Source: Methanolinea sp. (lineage in GTDB: Archaea > Halobacteriota > Methanomicrobia > Methanomicrobiales > Methanospirillaceae). From it: DNA of 64,000 nt. The position numbers were made by a program, and so were the translations under genes. The notes below the pieces were generated by a model. The model did no database searches, was not told where the DNA came from, and saw nothing but the letters and a program-made list of their open reading frames with translations. The stretch lies in assembly GCA_016699325.1 (NCBI GenBank), contig CP064971.1, positions 496,001-560,000 on the forward strand, read 5' to 3'. Of this stretch, positions 25,506 through 34,626 are shown one piece after another (position 1 is the first letter of the stretch; every line of letters starts with the position of its first letter).

Positions 25506-25763
25506 GTGCAAAAAGAAGAGCTCCTCCATCTCCACATGCTGATGATCCACATTAAAAGATACTCTGAAAACATCACCAACCATGAAATCCCTACCAAGCA
25601 TTACGATTCTCTTGAAATCTCCCCTGTGCACATCCACAAAAACAAGAAATGCCACAAGGAAGCTATCCTTGCCCTCGGCGACGAGATAGTCTCCCACCTC
25701 CATTCCCAAAACCACCCCATGCGCGTCGAGATGGTCCCGGAGAAGGCCGTCGTCGAACATTAA
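25506..25763 (+). CDS. UPF0058 family protein
   Basis: This 85-residue protein starts at a GTG (MQKEELLHLHMLMIHIKRY) with AAGGTGAT just upstream. It matches the small archaeal UPF0058 family in its ending, ISPVHIHKNKKCHKEAILAL. It is helical and charged, with many His and Lys, and has no known biochemical role. It stands at the head of the plus-strand run leading to elp3 (eight bases away). The opposite strand is the N-terminal extension of the ADP-ribosylglycohydrolase frame, which argues against that extension being real. Confidence 0.8.
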   Translation: MQKEELLHLHMLMIHIKRYSENITNHEIPTKHYDSLEISPVHIHKNKKCHKEAILALGDEIVSHLHSQNHPMRVEMVPEKAVVEH

Positions 25764-25770
25764 CCCTTTT

Positions 25771-27345
25771 ATGGCCGGTCCGGACGTTCACCGGGAGATC
25801 ATCGATCAACTCCTTTCCCGGGACATACCCCCTTCCGATGTCACGCGGGTCAAGGTCGAAGTCTGCGGGAAGCACGGGCTGCCCACCATCCCCCGGAACT
25901 CCGACCTGCTTGCCGCCGCCCTCCCCGGCGAGCGTGACCGTCTTCGGACCGTTCTCCTCGTCAAGCCCACCCGCACCCTCTCCGGTGTGGCACCGGTCGC
26001 GGTCATGACCTCCCCTTTTCCCTGCCCCCATGGGAAGTGCCTCCCCTGCCCCGGAGGTCCCGACCACCCGTTCCAGTCGCCGCAGTCCTACACCGGCGAA
26101 GAACCTGCAGCCCTCCGGGCCCGGCTGCACGGCTACGATCCCTACCGGCAGGTGCAGTCCCGCCTCGAACAGTTCGAGCAGCTGGGCCACCACGTGGACA
26201 AGGTTGAACTGATCGTCATGGGGGGGACCATTACCGCCCGCCCGCCGGAATACCAGGAATGGTTTGTCGCCTCCTGTGTGAAAGCGATGAACGAATACCG
26301 GGGCCACCCTGCCCCGGAAGGTGCCGGCCCTGCCACCCTGTTCCGGGGAAACGAGTACGCGGCAGTCCGGTGCGTGGCAACCACGTTCGAGACGAGGCCT
26401 GACTGGTGCGGGACAGGGGAGATCAGCCGCATGCTCTCCCTAGGTGTGACAAAGGTTGAACTCGGGGTCCAGCACATCGACGATGCCATCCTTGCCTTCA
26501 ACCGGCGGGGGTGCACTACAGAGGATACCGTGACCGCCAACCGCCTCCTGCGGGATGCCGGCCTGAAAGTCGGGTTCCACGTCATGCCCAACCTTCCCGG
26601 GAGCACTCCCGGGCAGGACTGCCGGCTCTTTGAAGAGCTCTTCAGGAACCCTTCCTTTCGCCCCGATTTCCTCAAGATCTACCCGACCCTCGTGACCCCG
26701 GGGTCCGAGATCGAGCAGCTCTGGGAGGAAGGGCGGTACAGCCCATACGACGAGGATACCCTGATCGATCTCATCGCATACGGGAAATCGCTCCTCCCCG
26801 ACTATGTCCGCCTCCAGCGCATCCAGCGTGACATCCCGGCCAAACTCATCGTCGCCGGTTCCCGGCACAGCAACTTCCGCCAGCTCTGCCAGCAGCGCCT
26901 CTCATCGTGGAATAAGCGCTGCCGCTGCATTCGCTGCCGTGAAGCAGGCCGGTTTCCGGCCGGCGGACCTGCCGAGCTTCGCTGGGATGGCTACGACTGT
27001 GCCGGGGGGCGGGAGCACTTCATCTCCGCGGTATCCGGCGATGCCCTTGTCGGGTTTGCCCGCCTCCGTACCGGAGGTCTCCGGTGGCGGGATGAAGTCC
27101 GGGAAGCCGCCCTCCTCCGCGAACTCCATGTCTACGGCAGCATCGTGCCGCTGGGCATGGCGCCTCTCCCCGATCAGCGGCAGCACCGCAGGACAGGCAG
27201 AGAGCTCCTTGGGCTTGCCGAAGATATTGCCGCCGGGGCAGGGTACCGGGAGGTGGCGGTCATGAGCGGCATCGGGGTGCGGCCCTACTACCGCAGGCAG
27301 GGCTATGAACGCAGGGGGCCCTATATGATCAAGGACCTGGGATGA
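25771..27345 (+). CDS. elp3: Elp3-type tRNA uridine-34 acyltransferase (radical SAM plus GNAT)
   Basis: The 524-residue protein has the full Elp3 layout. Residues about 70-330 form the radical SAM domain with the cluster motif C-PHGK-C-LP-C (CX4CX2C) followed by PGGPDHPFQSPQSYTG. Residues about 395-524 form a GNAT acetyltransferase domain ending in VMSGIGVRPYYRRQGYERRGPYM. It modifies the wobble uridine of tRNAs by adding a carboxymethyl group from acetyl-CoA. Its stop overlaps the priS ATG by four bases. Confidence 0.93.
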   Translation: MAGPDVHREIIDQLLSRDIPPSDVTRVKVEVCGKHGLPTIPRNSDLLAAALPGERDRLRTVLLVKPTRTLSGVAPVAVMTSPFPCPHGKCLPCPGGPDHPFQSPQSYTGEEPAALRARLHGYDPYRQVQSRLEQFEQLGHHVDKVELIVMGGTITARPPEYQEWFVASCVKAMNEYRGHPAPEGAGPATLFRGNEYAAVRCVATTFETRPDWCGTGEISRMLSLGVTKVELGVQHIDDAILAFNRRGCTTEDTVTANRLLRDAGLKVGFHVMPNLPGSTPGQDCRLFEELFRNPSFRPDFLKIYPTLVTPGSEIEQLWEEGRYSPYDEDTLIDLIAYGKSLLPDYVRLQRIQRDIPAKLIVAGSRHSNFRQLCQQRLSSWNKRCRCIRCREAGRFPAGGPAELRWDGYDCAGGREHFISAVSGDALVGFARLRTGGLRWRDEVREAALLRELHVYGSIVPLGMAPLPDQRQHRRTGRELLGLAEDIAAGAGYREVAVMSGIGVRPYYRRQGYERRGPYMIKDLG

Positions 27346-28493
27346 AGCCGGCGACCCTCGAATTCGTGAAGCAGCGGTTCTCGGACTATTACCGGGCCGG
27401 CATACTCACCCCACCCCCTTCGGCCGGGCAGCGGGAATGGGCATTTGTCTTCTTCGATCCCGATTACCCCGACATCCGGATGCGGCGTCACATCGGGTTT
27501 ACCGGGAACAACGAGCTGCTCGAGTACATACGGAACATGGCCCCGGCACACCTCTACTACTCGGTCGCCTACTACCGCATGCCACATGCCCCAACCATGC
27601 CGGAGAAGGGGTGGCTCGGCGCCGATATAGTCTTTGATCTCGATGCCGACCACATCGTGCGGGGGCCCTATGACATGATGCTCTCCCGGGTCAAGGAAGA
27701 GACCACCAAGCTGATCGCCATGCTCACCGGGGAACTCGGGTTTGCGGAGCGGGAGATCGACCTCGTCTTCTCAGGGGGGCGGGGCTACCATGTCCACATC
27801 AGGGAGATCGCAGTGCGGGGGTGGGGGAGCGCCGAGCGCCGGGAGCTGATCGACTACCTCTGCGGGATCGGGATCGATCCCGGGACCATCCTCTTCCTGC
27901 CTTCACCTTCACCCCGCGGATGGCACCAGCGATATATAGCAGCACTGACCGAGTACCTGCTGGTGCTGGAGGGGATGGACCAGAAAGAGGCTCTCGCCGA
28001 TCTCCTGACGCTTGAAGGGGTGGGGAAGGTGACCGCGGAAGAGTTCCTGAAGCGGGCCGGTGACCTCCGGGCAGCGCTCGCGGCCAGCCCCCCTGCCGTG
28101 AACCTGAAGGATGCAACCATCGGCAGGGTGGTCCGGGCGCTCGCCGGCCAGAGAGAGGGGAAGTTCATCTCCCTTCTCCGGGAAAAGGCAGCCCTTGCCG
28201 ATGAACCGGTCACCACCGACGTGAAGCGGCTCATCCGGATGCCCACCTCGCTCCACGGGGGGAGCGGGTTCCGGGTCACCCCCCTTTCCATACGCGAGCT
28301 CGATGACTTTGACCCGCTCACGGACGCGGTGGTGTTCGGCACCCGGGATGTCAGGGTGGACTCCCAAATCGAGCTCTCGATGCCTCTCCTTGGCAACCGG
28401 TACCGGGTCGCGAAAGGAGAATCGGTCGTGCCCGAAGCCCTCGCCGTATTCCTCTGCTGCCGGGGCCTGGCCGAGATCGCCGGGAGGGCCTGA
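27342..28493 (+). CDS. priS: DNA primase catalytic subunit
   Basis: The 383-residue PriS protein makes the RNA primer for DNA replication together with PriL (not in the window). The catalytic Asp pair is visible in GADIVFDLDADH near residue 95, with VFSGGRGYHVHI after it, which is the nucleotide-binding loop. RLIRMPTSLHGGSGFRV near residue 300 completes the family pattern. It overlaps the elp3 stop and is followed three bases later by the GINS gene, so replication genes are grouped here. Confidence 0.95.
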   Translation: MKPATLEFVKQRFSDYYRAGILTPPPSAGQREWAFVFFDPDYPDIRMRRHIGFTGNNELLEYIRNMAPAHLYYSVAYYRMPHAPTMPEKGWLGADIVFDLDADHIVRGPYDMMLSRVKEETTKLIAMLTGELGFAEREIDLVFSGGRGYHVHIREIAVRGWGSAERRELIDYLCGIGIDPGTILFLPSPSPRGWHQRYIAALTEYLLVLEGMDQKEALADLLTLEGVGKVTAEEFLKRAGDLRAALAASPPAVNLKDATIGRVVRALAGQREGKFISLLREKAALADEPVTTDVKRLIRMPTSLHGGSGFRVTPLSIRELDDFDPLTDAVVFGTRDVRVDSQIELSMPLLGNRYRVAKGESVVPEALAVFLCCRGLAEIAGRA

Positions 28494-28496
28494 ACC

Positions 28497-29117
28497 ATGC
28501 ACCTCGACGAACTCAGGAGCATCCTCCTCTCGGAACGGGAGACCGGCCGCCTCCTCGCCATCCCCCACGACCTCTACCATTCGGCGGAGAAGAACCTCGA
28601 AACGCTCCTTTCCGAGGTGTATGCCTGCGAGGACCCCTTCTCCGACCGGGCACGGATCCTGATCGAGCGGGTGAGCAGTATCCGGGAGACCCTCCACGAC
28701 CTCTTCATGCTCCGGTCCGAGAAGATCCTCGCCCTCGCCCGCACCCAGGAAGAGGGGCAGTACGTCGAGCGGGATGAACTGAAACGGATGCTACCCGAGG
28801 AACGGGAGATGTTTGATGCCATAACGCTGGCGATATCCCATTCCCGGTGCCGCCTCATCCCGGTCCCGCCGGCAGGGGCTGGGGTGAGCCGGGCCGAGGC
28901 TGCCGCCGAGGCCGAGCGGTGTGCCGGGGTGCTTGAAGCCCAGTCCTCCGGGGCCGACTACGTGCTCTCCCGGATCCTCTCCGACATGGAACCGTTCATG
29001 GGGGTCGATGGCCGGATCTACCAGCTCCAAAGGGAGGACCTGGTGATGCTCCCCCTCCGGAACGCCGAAGTCCTGTGTGAGCGCAACATAGTCTTAAATA
29101 TAAACCCGGGCAAATGA
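28497..29117 (+). CDS. GINS complex subunit, Gins51-like
   Basis: The 206-residue protein begins MHLDELRSILLSERETGRL, a start typical of archaeal Gins51. An alpha-helical A domain (LLSEVYACEDPFSDRARILIERVSS) is followed after a variable linker by a small beta B domain (PFMGVDGRIYQLQREDLVMLP, then LCERNIV). GINS binds MCM and RecJ/GAN in the archaeal CMG helicase. It sits three bases after priS, matching the common primase-GINS grouping. The rpl44e promoter overlaps its 3' end. Confidence 0.9.
   Translation: MHLDELRSILLSERETGRLLAIPHDLYHSAEKNLETLLSEVYACEDPFSDRARILIERVSSIRETLHDLFMLRSEKILALARTQEEGQYVERDELKRMLPEEREMFDAITLAISHSRCRLIPVPPAGAGVSRAEAAAEAERCAGVLEAQSSGADYVLSRILSDMEPFMGVDGRIYQLQREDLVMLPLRNAEVLCERNIVLNINPGK
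29093..29104 (+). promoter_or_regulatory. Internal TATA box before the ribosomal protein genes
   Basis: CTTAAATATAAA lies in the last codons of the GINS gene, about 55 bases before the rpl44e ATG. It probably drives the ribosomal and translation genes separately from priS-gins. Confidence 0.55.
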
Positions 29118-29155
29118 TATTGATATTCCATACCGGGTAACCCGAGGTAAATACC

Positions 29156-29434
29156 ATGAAAATGCCAGTGAAATTCAGGACCTACTGCCCGTTCTGCAGG
29201 AATCACCAGGTCCATGAGGTGGAGAAGGTCAAGAAGGGCAGGACCACCGGGCTCCACTGGATCGACCGCCAGAAGGCGCGGCGGAGCACGGTCGGGAACA
29301 TGGGGAAGTTCTCCAAGGTTCCCGGAGGGGACAAGCCCACCAAGAAGATCAACGTCCGGTACCGCTGCAAGGCATGCGGCAGGGCTCACCTGCGCACGGG
29401 ATTCCGGGTCGGAAAATTCGAGCTGACGGAGTGA
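29156..29434 (+). CDS. rpl44e: Ribosomal protein L44e
   Basis: The 92-residue basic protein has the L44e zinc finger formed by CPFC near residue 11-14 and CKAC near residue 73-76, with [21 protein letters not shown] between them. It is a 50S subunit protein near the E site. GAGGT precedes the ATG. rps27e follows within five bases, the usual archaeal pairing. Confidence 0.96.
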   Translation: MKMPVKFRTYCPFCRNHQVHEVEKVKKGRTTGLHWIDRQKARRSTVGNMGKFSKVPGGDKPTKKINVRYRCKACGRAHLRTGFRVGKFELTE

Positions 29435-29438
29435 TCCC

Positions 29439-29627
29439 ATGGTACAACAGTCGCGTAAAAACCGGAGCCGGTTCGCCAAGGTGAAGTGCCCGGACTGCGA
29501 GAACGAGCAGGTCGTGTTCGAGAAAGCGAGCACCGTGGTAGACTGCGTGGTCTGCGGCAGGGTCCTCGCCGAACCGGCGGGCGGAAAGGCGCGGATCACC
29601 GCGAAAATCCTGGAAACCTACGAGTGA
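29439..29627 (+). CDS. rps27e: Ribosomal protein S27e
   Basis: The 62-residue protein has a four-cysteine zinc ribbon: CPDC at about residue 18 and CVVC at about residue 37. It also has the family phrase [13 protein letters not shown]. It is a 30S subunit protein. It lies between rpl44e and eIF2-alpha in a conserved translation cluster. Confidence 0.96.
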   Translation: MVQQSRKNRSRFAKVKCPDCENEQVVFEKASTVVDCVVCGRVLAEPAGGKARITAKILETYE

Positions 29628-29636
29628 GTAACCCGC

Positions 29637-30425
29637 ATGAGTGAGCGATCATGGCCTTCGGCCGGTGAACTGGTGGTCTGCACGGTCAGGAACATCAAGG
29701 ACTTTGCAGCGTTTGTCTCCCTCGATGAGTACGAGGGGCTCGAAGGCCTGATCCCCATCTCGGAGATCGCCACGGGCTGGATCAAGTACATTCGCGACCA
29801 TATCCGCGAGGGCCAGAAGGTGGTCTGCAAAGTTCTCCACGTCGACCGGAGCCGGGGCCATATCGATCTCTCCTTAAAGGACGTCAATGACCACCAGCGG
29901 CGCGAGAAGATCCGCGAGTGGAAGAACGAATCTAAGGCGGCAAAGTGGATAGGATTTGCCGCCGAAGCCTCCGGAGAGAGCCCCGAGGTGATCAAGGCCG
30001 CCCTCATCAAGAGGTACGGCGACCTCTACTCGGTCTTCGAAGAGATCGTGTCCGGCGGTGAAGACTCCCTCAAAAAGATCGACCTCTCAGCGAAAGTCAT
30101 TGCGGCCCTGGCCACGGTCGCCCGGGAGAATGTCAAGATCCCCCGGGTCACGGTCTCCGGGAACCTGGTGCTCACCACCATGAAACCGGACGGGGTGAAC
30201 ATCATCCGGCGGGCGCTCCGGAGTGCCGAACCAAAGATCGCCGACACGGAGATCGAGCTGACCTACCTTGGCGCCCCGATCTACCGGATCAAGGTCACTG
30301 CTCCGGACTACAAGCAGGCGGAGAAAGCCATCGAAAAGGCGGCGAACGCGGCCATCGGCGTTGTGGAACGGGCCGGCGGCGAGGGCAGGTTCGTCAAGAA
30401 ACCGAAGTCCGGAAAGAGCACATGA
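29637..30425 (+). CDS. eif2a: Translation initiation factor 2 subunit alpha
   Basis: The 262-residue aIF2-alpha has an N-terminal S1/OB domain (GELVVCTVRNIKDFAAFVSL, then EGLIPISEIATGWI and KVLHVDRSRGHIDLSLKDV), a helical middle and a C-terminal alpha-beta domain that contacts the gamma subunit. It stabilises Met-tRNAi on the ribosome. The eukaryotic Ser51 region corresponds to the loop after LIPISEI, where no matching kinase site is evident. Its stop overlaps the nop10 ATG as ATGA. Confidence 0.95.
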   Translation: MSERSWPSAGELVVCTVRNIKDFAAFVSLDEYEGLEGLIPISEIATGWIKYIRDHIREGQKVVCKVLHVDRSRGHIDLSLKDVNDHQRREKIREWKNESKAAKWIGFAAEASGESPEVIKAALIKRYGDLYSVFEEIVSGGEDSLKKIDLSAKVIAALATVARENVKIPRVTVSGNLVLTTMKPDGVNIIRRALRSAEPKIADTEIELTYLGAPIYRIKVTAPDYKQAEKAIEKAANAAIGVVERAGGEGRFVKKPKSGKST

Positions 30426-30583
30426 CCGCCCGGATCAGGCGCTGCCCCCGTGATTTTACCTATACCCTCCGGGACACCTGCCCGGTCTGCGGACATGCCA
30501 CCGGGTCCCCACACCCCGCCCGGTTCTCTCCCGAAGACCGATACGGTCACGAGCGGAGGATTGCCCGAACATGGATGACATAA
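30422..30583 (+). CDS. nop10: H/ACA ribonucleoprotein protein Nop10
   Basis: This small gene of 53 residues starts at an ATG overlapping the eIF2-alpha stop (ATGA). It reads RIRRCPRDFTYTLRDTCPVCG, then HPARFSPEDRYGHERR, the Nop10 signature. Nop10 stabilises Cbf5 in the H/ACA particle that makes pseudouridine in rRNA. The usual first CXXC knuckle is C-P-R-D here, so only three of four zinc ligands remain. Nop10 from some other euryarchaea is also altered in this region. The 3' end overlaps the next gene by 13 bases. Confidence 0.92.
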   Translation: MTARIRRCPRDFTYTLRDTCPVCGHATGSPHPARFSPEDRYGHERRIARTWMT

Positions 30584-31326
30584 CCGTCCGTTTCATCGAC
30601 AGGACTCCCGGGGACGGGATATCCGCCCCGGTGCTCATCGAAGGTCTCCCGGGCATCGGCCATGTCGGCAAACTGGTTGCCGAACACCTGGTCCGGGAGC
30701 TCGGGGCAGAAAAGATCGCCGAGATCGCGTCCATTTTCTTCCCGCCCCAGGTCATCATCGATGAACAGGGAACCGTCCGGCTGGCCAACAACGAGGTATA
30801 CTATTACGAAGGCGAAACGCACCGTCTCCTCTTCCTCGTGGGCGACTTCCAGGCGACCTCTGCGGAAGGACACTACCTCCTCGCCGATGCCTACCTCGAC
30901 ATTGCCGAAGCCTGCGGTGTGCAGCGGCTCTACACCCTGGGAGGGTACGGGGTCGGCCACCTGGTCGAGGAACCACGGGTGCTCGGCGCCGTGAACCAGT
31001 CGTCATTGCGAGAGAGCGTGGAGGCCGCGGGAGCGATCGTGAGCCGCGACGAACCGGGTGGAGGGATCGTCGGGGCGGCAGGCCTGCTCCTCGGCCTCGG
31101 CCTCCACAGGGGAATAGAAGGGATCTGCCTCATGGGCGAGACCTCGGGCTACCTCGTGGACCCCAGGAGCGCGGCAAGCCTGCTCCGTGTCGTCTCAACC
31201 CTCATCGGGATCGAGGTCGACCCGACCCTGCTCGAGCAGCGGGCCGAGGAGATGGAGTTCATGCTCCAGAAGCTCGTCGATGGGGACCGCATCTCGCAGG
31301 ATGACGAGCTCCGCTACTTCGTGTGA
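30571..31326 (+). CDS. PAC2-family proteasome assembly chaperone-like protein
   Basis: The 251-residue protein matches the archaeal PAC2/PbaB-like family, with PVLIEGLPGIGHVGKLVAEHL at the start, LYTLGGYGVGHL in the middle and GAAGLLLGLGLHRGIEGICLMGETSGYLVDP near residue 170-200. Relatives help assemble proteasome subunits or bind them. It overlaps nop10 by 13 bases and sits in the translation cluster, a common archaeal arrangement. Function is inferred from the family; no proteasome gene is in the window. Confidence 0.85.
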   Translation: MDDITVRFIDRTPGDGISAPVLIEGLPGIGHVGKLVAEHLVRELGAEKIAEIASIFFPPQVIIDEQGTVRLANNEVYYYEGETHRLLFLVGDFQATSAEGHYLLADAYLDIAEACGVQRLYTLGGYGVGHLVEEPRVLGAVNQSSLRESVEAAGAIVSRDEPGGGIVGAAGLLLGLGLHRGIEGICLMGETSGYLVDPRSAASLLRVVSTLIGIEVDPTLLEQRAEEMEFMLQKLVDGDRISQDDELRYFV

Positions 31327-31327
31327 C

Positions 31328-32458
31328 ATGCAGCTCTTCTCCGACCTGCACATCCATTCCTGTTTTTCCATCGCCTCCTCGAAGAACATGCTCCCTGGGG
31401 CTCTCCTCGCCTCCTGCAGGAAGAAAGGTATCGGAATCCTCGGCAGCGGTGATGCCCTCCATGCCGGGTGGCGGGACCTCTGGAGGGAGGCCCTCCGCAG
31501 CGAGACCGACGTGCTCGTGGTCCCCACCACAGAGGTCGAGGACCAGGACCGCGTCCACCACCTCATCGTCCTCGACTCGTTCGATCGCTGCCGGGAGCTG
31601 GAGGCGAGGCTTGCACCGCATGCCGGGAACCTCCACCGCACCGGCCGGCCCCGCATCAACCTCCCGGGGGAAGCGATCGCCCGTGCAGTTCATGCCGCCG
31701 AGGGTCTGGTTGGACCCGCCCATGCATTCACCCCCTGGACATCGCTCTACGCATCGTTTGATTCACCCGGGGAATGCTACGGAGAAGAGCCGGTTGATTT
31801 CCTCGAACTCGGCCTCTCCGCGGACAACAGCTACGGGACGGCGATCCCGGAACTGGCCGGCATCCCCTTCCTCACCAACTCCGATGCCCACAGCCCTGAC
31901 CCGGCGCGGCTCGGCCGCGAGTTCACCGGCCTGACGATCAGGGAGAAGACGCCGGGCGGCGTGATCGACGCCATCAGAGAAGGGTCCATCTTCCTGAATG
32001 CCGGGTTCTTCCCCGAGCAGGGGAAGTACAGCCGGACTGCCTGTTCCCGCTGCTTCCGGCAGTTCAGCCGCACCGAGGCAGAGGCCGCACGGTGGAAATG
32101 CCCGGACGACGGCGGAAAGATCACCAGGGGGGTCGCCGACCGGGCAGCCGGCCTCTCAACCGGGCAGCCCACGGAGCGCCCGCCCTACCTGCACATCATC
32201 CCCCTCCCCGAGATCATAAGGACCGTCCTTTGCACCTCGTCACCGGCGACCCGCTCCTGCCGGGAGCTGTATGACCGGTTCATCGGTGCATTCGGTGACG
32301 AGATCCGGGTCCTGACCACGGTGCCGGTCGGCGAACTCGCCCTGGTGGACGACCGGGTCGCACGGGCCGTCGATGCCTTCCGTTCGTCCCGGGTGCACCT
32401 CGTTCCTGGCGGGGGAGGGCGATACGGGTCATTTTCTTTTTTTGAATCGGAAAGATAA
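31328..32458 (+). CDS. Endonuclease Q (PHP-domain, deaminated-base repair)
   Basis: I start at the ATG at 31328, one base after the PAC2 stop; the frame upstream lies within that gene. The 376-residue protein has the PHP metal motif (SDLHIHSCFSIASSKNM) and later FLTNSDAHSPDPARLG, plus a Cys pair CSRC and KCPDDGG in a zinc-like insert. This is the archaeal EndoQ family, which cuts DNA 5' of uracil, hypoxanthine and abasic sites. The second knuckle has one Cys only (CPDDGG), so the zinc site may be incomplete. Confidence 0.9.
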   Translation: MQLFSDLHIHSCFSIASSKNMLPGALLASCRKKGIGILGSGDALHAGWRDLWREALRSETDVLVVPTTEVEDQDRVHHLIVLDSFDRCRELEARLAPHAGNLHRTGRPRINLPGEAIARAVHAAEGLVGPAHAFTPWTSLYASFDSPGECYGEEPVDFLELGLSADNSYGTAIPELAGIPFLTNSDAHSPDPARLGREFTGLTIREKTPGGVIDAIREGSIFLNAGFFPEQGKYSRTACSRCFRQFSRTEAEAARWKCPDDGGKITRGVADRAAGLSTGQPTERPPYLHIIPLPEIIRTVLCTSSPATRSCRELYDRFIGAFGDEIRVLTTVPVGELALVDDRVARAVDAFRSSRVHLVPGGGGRYGSFSFFESER

Positions 32459-32549
32459 GCCCGATTAACGATTATTTTTATGAACGGCGGGAGATTTGTG
32501 AAGTATCCTGAAGAAAGGATTATGGGTGCTCCGCGCCTATAGCATAAAG

Positions 32550-32720
32550 ATGCTGAAGATTCACCGTGACATCTGCGGGTACTGCGGGTGCTGCGTCTCG
32601 ATCTGCCCCGAGGGTGCGCTCGAGCTGATCGATGCCTACCTCGAGGTCGATGAGAGCTGCACCTCGTGCGGTATCTGCGCCAAGGTCTGCCCGCTCGGGG
32701 CCCTGGAGGTGATGAAGTGA
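32550..32720 (+). CDS. 2[4Fe-4S] ferredoxin
   Basis: The 56-residue protein has two cluster motifs: [12 protein letters not shown] and [13 protein letters not shown] start at the ATG at 32550; a GTG at 32526 adds eight residues. It is a small electron carrier. It overlaps the start of the geranylgeranyl reductase gene by four bases (GTGA), so they are translated together. In Methanosarcina a ferredoxin is known to supply electrons for full lipid saturation by geranylgeranyl reductase, which fits the pairing here. Confidence 0.93.
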   Translation: MLKIHRDICGYCGCCVSICPEGALELIDAYLEVDESCTSCGICAKVCPLGALEVMK

Positions 32721-33913
32721 AGGACTCCTACGACATCCTCGTCATCGGTGGCGGGCCGGGAGGGGCCCTGGCAGCGAGGACGGCGGCGACGGCTGGGTAC
32801 TCCGTACTCCTCGTAGAAAAACGGCCGGCAATCGGGGCTCCCGTCCGGTGCGCAGAGGGTATCGGGAAGGAAGCTCTCGCAGAGTTCATCAAGCCCGATG
32901 AACGCTGGATATCTGCCGAGGTCACCGGCGCCGAACTGGTCGCCCCCGACGGCGTCTCCATGAAGCTTGCCTCGGAGGTTGCCGGGAGCAAGGTCGGCTA
33001 TATCCTCGACCGGAAGTTCTTTGACCGCGAACTGGTCTGGCAGGCAGCAGAAGCCGGCGCCGATGTGATGGTAAAGACCCGGGCCTCGGCACCCATCCTC
33101 TCCGGCGGAGCCGTGAAAGGCGCCGTCCTGGAGTACTGCGGGTCGCGGAAGAAGGTCCATGCCGATCTCACGATCGCGGCCGATGGAGTCGAATCGAAGT
33201 TCTCCCGCTGGTGTGGCATCGATACCACTATCCCGGTCCGCGAGATCATGAGCGCAGCCCAGTACCTGATGACCGACATCGACATCGATCCTTCCATCAC
33301 CATCTTCTACTTTGGAAACACCATCGCACCGGAAGGCTACGTCTGGGTCTTTCCCAAGGGAAACCGGACTGCCAACGTGGGGATCGGGATCTCGGGCAAG
33401 AAGAGCGGCCCCGGGAACCGGGCAAAGGATTACCTCGACCGGTTCGTTGCCGACAGGTTCCCAGCAGGAAAAACCATCGAATGCGTCGTGGGCGGGGTCT
33501 CGGTCTGCCGGCCCCTCGAATCAACGGTCATGGACGGACTGATGGTGATCGGGGATGCAGCCCGGGTCGTCGACCCCATGACCGGCGGGGGCATCTACAA
33601 TGCCATGTTCACCGGCCGCCTCGCAGCCGAAGTGGGGGCCAGAGCCATCGCGGACGGCGCCTGCACGAAGGAAGCCCTAATGCCCTACGATGAAGGCTGG
33701 CGGAATTCCCCCCTCGGCAAGGCCATCGAGCGGAACTGGCACATCAAGGAGAAGTTCATCACCCTCTCGGACGCCAAACTCAACGCCATCATCCACTCGG
33801 CAAAAGCGCTGGACCTGAAGGACTTCTCGACCATATCGCTCGTAAGGGAGATCATCAAGCGAAACCCCCTCCTCCTCGCCGACCTTGCCGGCCTGATGGC
33901 CTCAATCAGGTGA
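32717..33913 (+). CDS. Geranylgeranyl reductase (archaeol double-bond reduction)
   Basis: The start is the GTG at 32717, preceded by GGAGGTG. The 398-residue flavoprotein has the FAD-binding [19 protein letters not shown] at the N-terminus, [10 protein letters not shown] after it and [24 protein letters not shown] near residue 280. It reduces geranylgeranyl chains of archaeal lipids. It partners with the ferredoxin immediately upstream. Its last 12 bases overlap the end of the converging TrkA-type gene. Confidence 0.92.
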   Translation: MKDSYDILVIGGGPGGALAARTAATAGYSVLLVEKRPAIGAPVRCAEGIGKEALAEFIKPDERWISAEVTGAELVAPDGVSMKLASEVAGSKVGYILDRKFFDRELVWQAAEAGADVMVKTRASAPILSGGAVKGAVLEYCGSRKKVHADLTIAADGVESKFSRWCGIDTTIPVREIMSAAQYLMTDIDIDPSITIFYFGNTIAPEGYVWVFPKGNRTANVGIGISGKKSGPGNRAKDYLDRFVADRFPAGKTIECVVGGVSVCRPLESTVMDGLMVIGDAARVVDPMTGGGIYNAMFTGRLAAEVGARAIADGACTKEALMPYDEGWRNSPLGKAIERNWHIKEKFITLSDAKLNAIIHSAKALDLKDFSTISLVREIIKRNPLLLADLAGLMASIR

Positions 33914-34570
33914 CTTGCGCAGCTGGCGGTTGAGGAGCTCGAGCGTCTCGCTCTCCGCCTCTTTTTTGGTGAACACCGTGATGGTGTCCCCGGGCCGGAT
34001 CTTGACCCCTCCCCCGGGAATGATCAGCTCTCCGCCGAGCCTCCGGATGGCGATGAAGACAAAGTCCTTGACCTTGAGCTCGCGGATCTCTTTGTCCACG
34101 ATCGGTGCCCCCTTCTCGGCAATCACTTCAAAAATGGTCCCCCCGGGGATGGAGGCAAGCTGCTGGAGCATCGGGTTCTTCGCCCAGTAGTAGAGCCGCG
34201 AAGCCACCAGCTCATCGGGATTCTCGCTGATCTTCACCCCGACCTCCTTGAAGAGGTCCGAGTGCCCGGTCTGGTTGACGATCGAGACCACGTTCTGGAC
34301 CTTGTAACGCTTGGCAAGCCAGCAGGTCATCAGGTTCACCGAGTCGTCGCTGGTAGTGGCCACGAGCGCATCGGCACGGTCCACCCCCGCATCCTCCAGT
34401 GTGGCCTTGTCCGTGGAATTGCCGGTGATGGCCAGCACGTCGTAGTGCTCGAGCATGTCGCTGCAGCGCTGCTCGTTACGGTCGATAATAACCACATTAT
34501 CGCCGTGCTCGACCGCCTGCGCTGTCAGGCTCCTCCCGATGCCACCGAGCCCGACAATGATAATGTACAT
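33902..34570 (-). CDS. TrkA-type potassium transport NAD-binding protein
   Basis: I start at the ATG at 34570 ([16 protein letters not shown]), with GGAGAACT upstream. The 222-residue product has an N-terminal Rossmann domain with GLGGIG and an acidic residue after the second strand ([11 protein letters not shown]), then a TrkA_C domain from about residue 135 ([29 protein letters not shown]). It regulates K+ transporters by binding NAD(H) or other ligands. Archaeal TrkA_C/RCK_C domains are also candidate c-di-AMP binders. No transporter gene adjoins. Confidence 0.9.
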   Translation of the reverse strand: MYIIIVGLGGIGRSLTAQAVEHGDNVVIIDRNEQRCSDMLEHYDVLAITGNSTDKATLEDAGVDRADALVATTSDDSVNLMTCWLAKRYKVQNVVSIVNQTGHSDLFKEVGVKISENPDELVASRLYYWAKNPMLQQLASIPGGTIFEVIAEKGAPIVDKEIRELKVKDFVFIAIRRLGGELIIPGGGVKIRPGDTITVFTKKEAESETLELLNRQLRKSPD

Positions 34571-34626
34571 AGTTCTCCGTCCATCATTGGCATTGAAATA
34601 TCTTGTGCATCGTATTACTGAATACG

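Noticed and set aside
24567..25760. Full 397-codon version of the ADP-ribosylglycohydrolase frame
   Set aside because: The first 100 codons lie opposite the UPF0058 gene, whose own frame has family features and a ribosome site.
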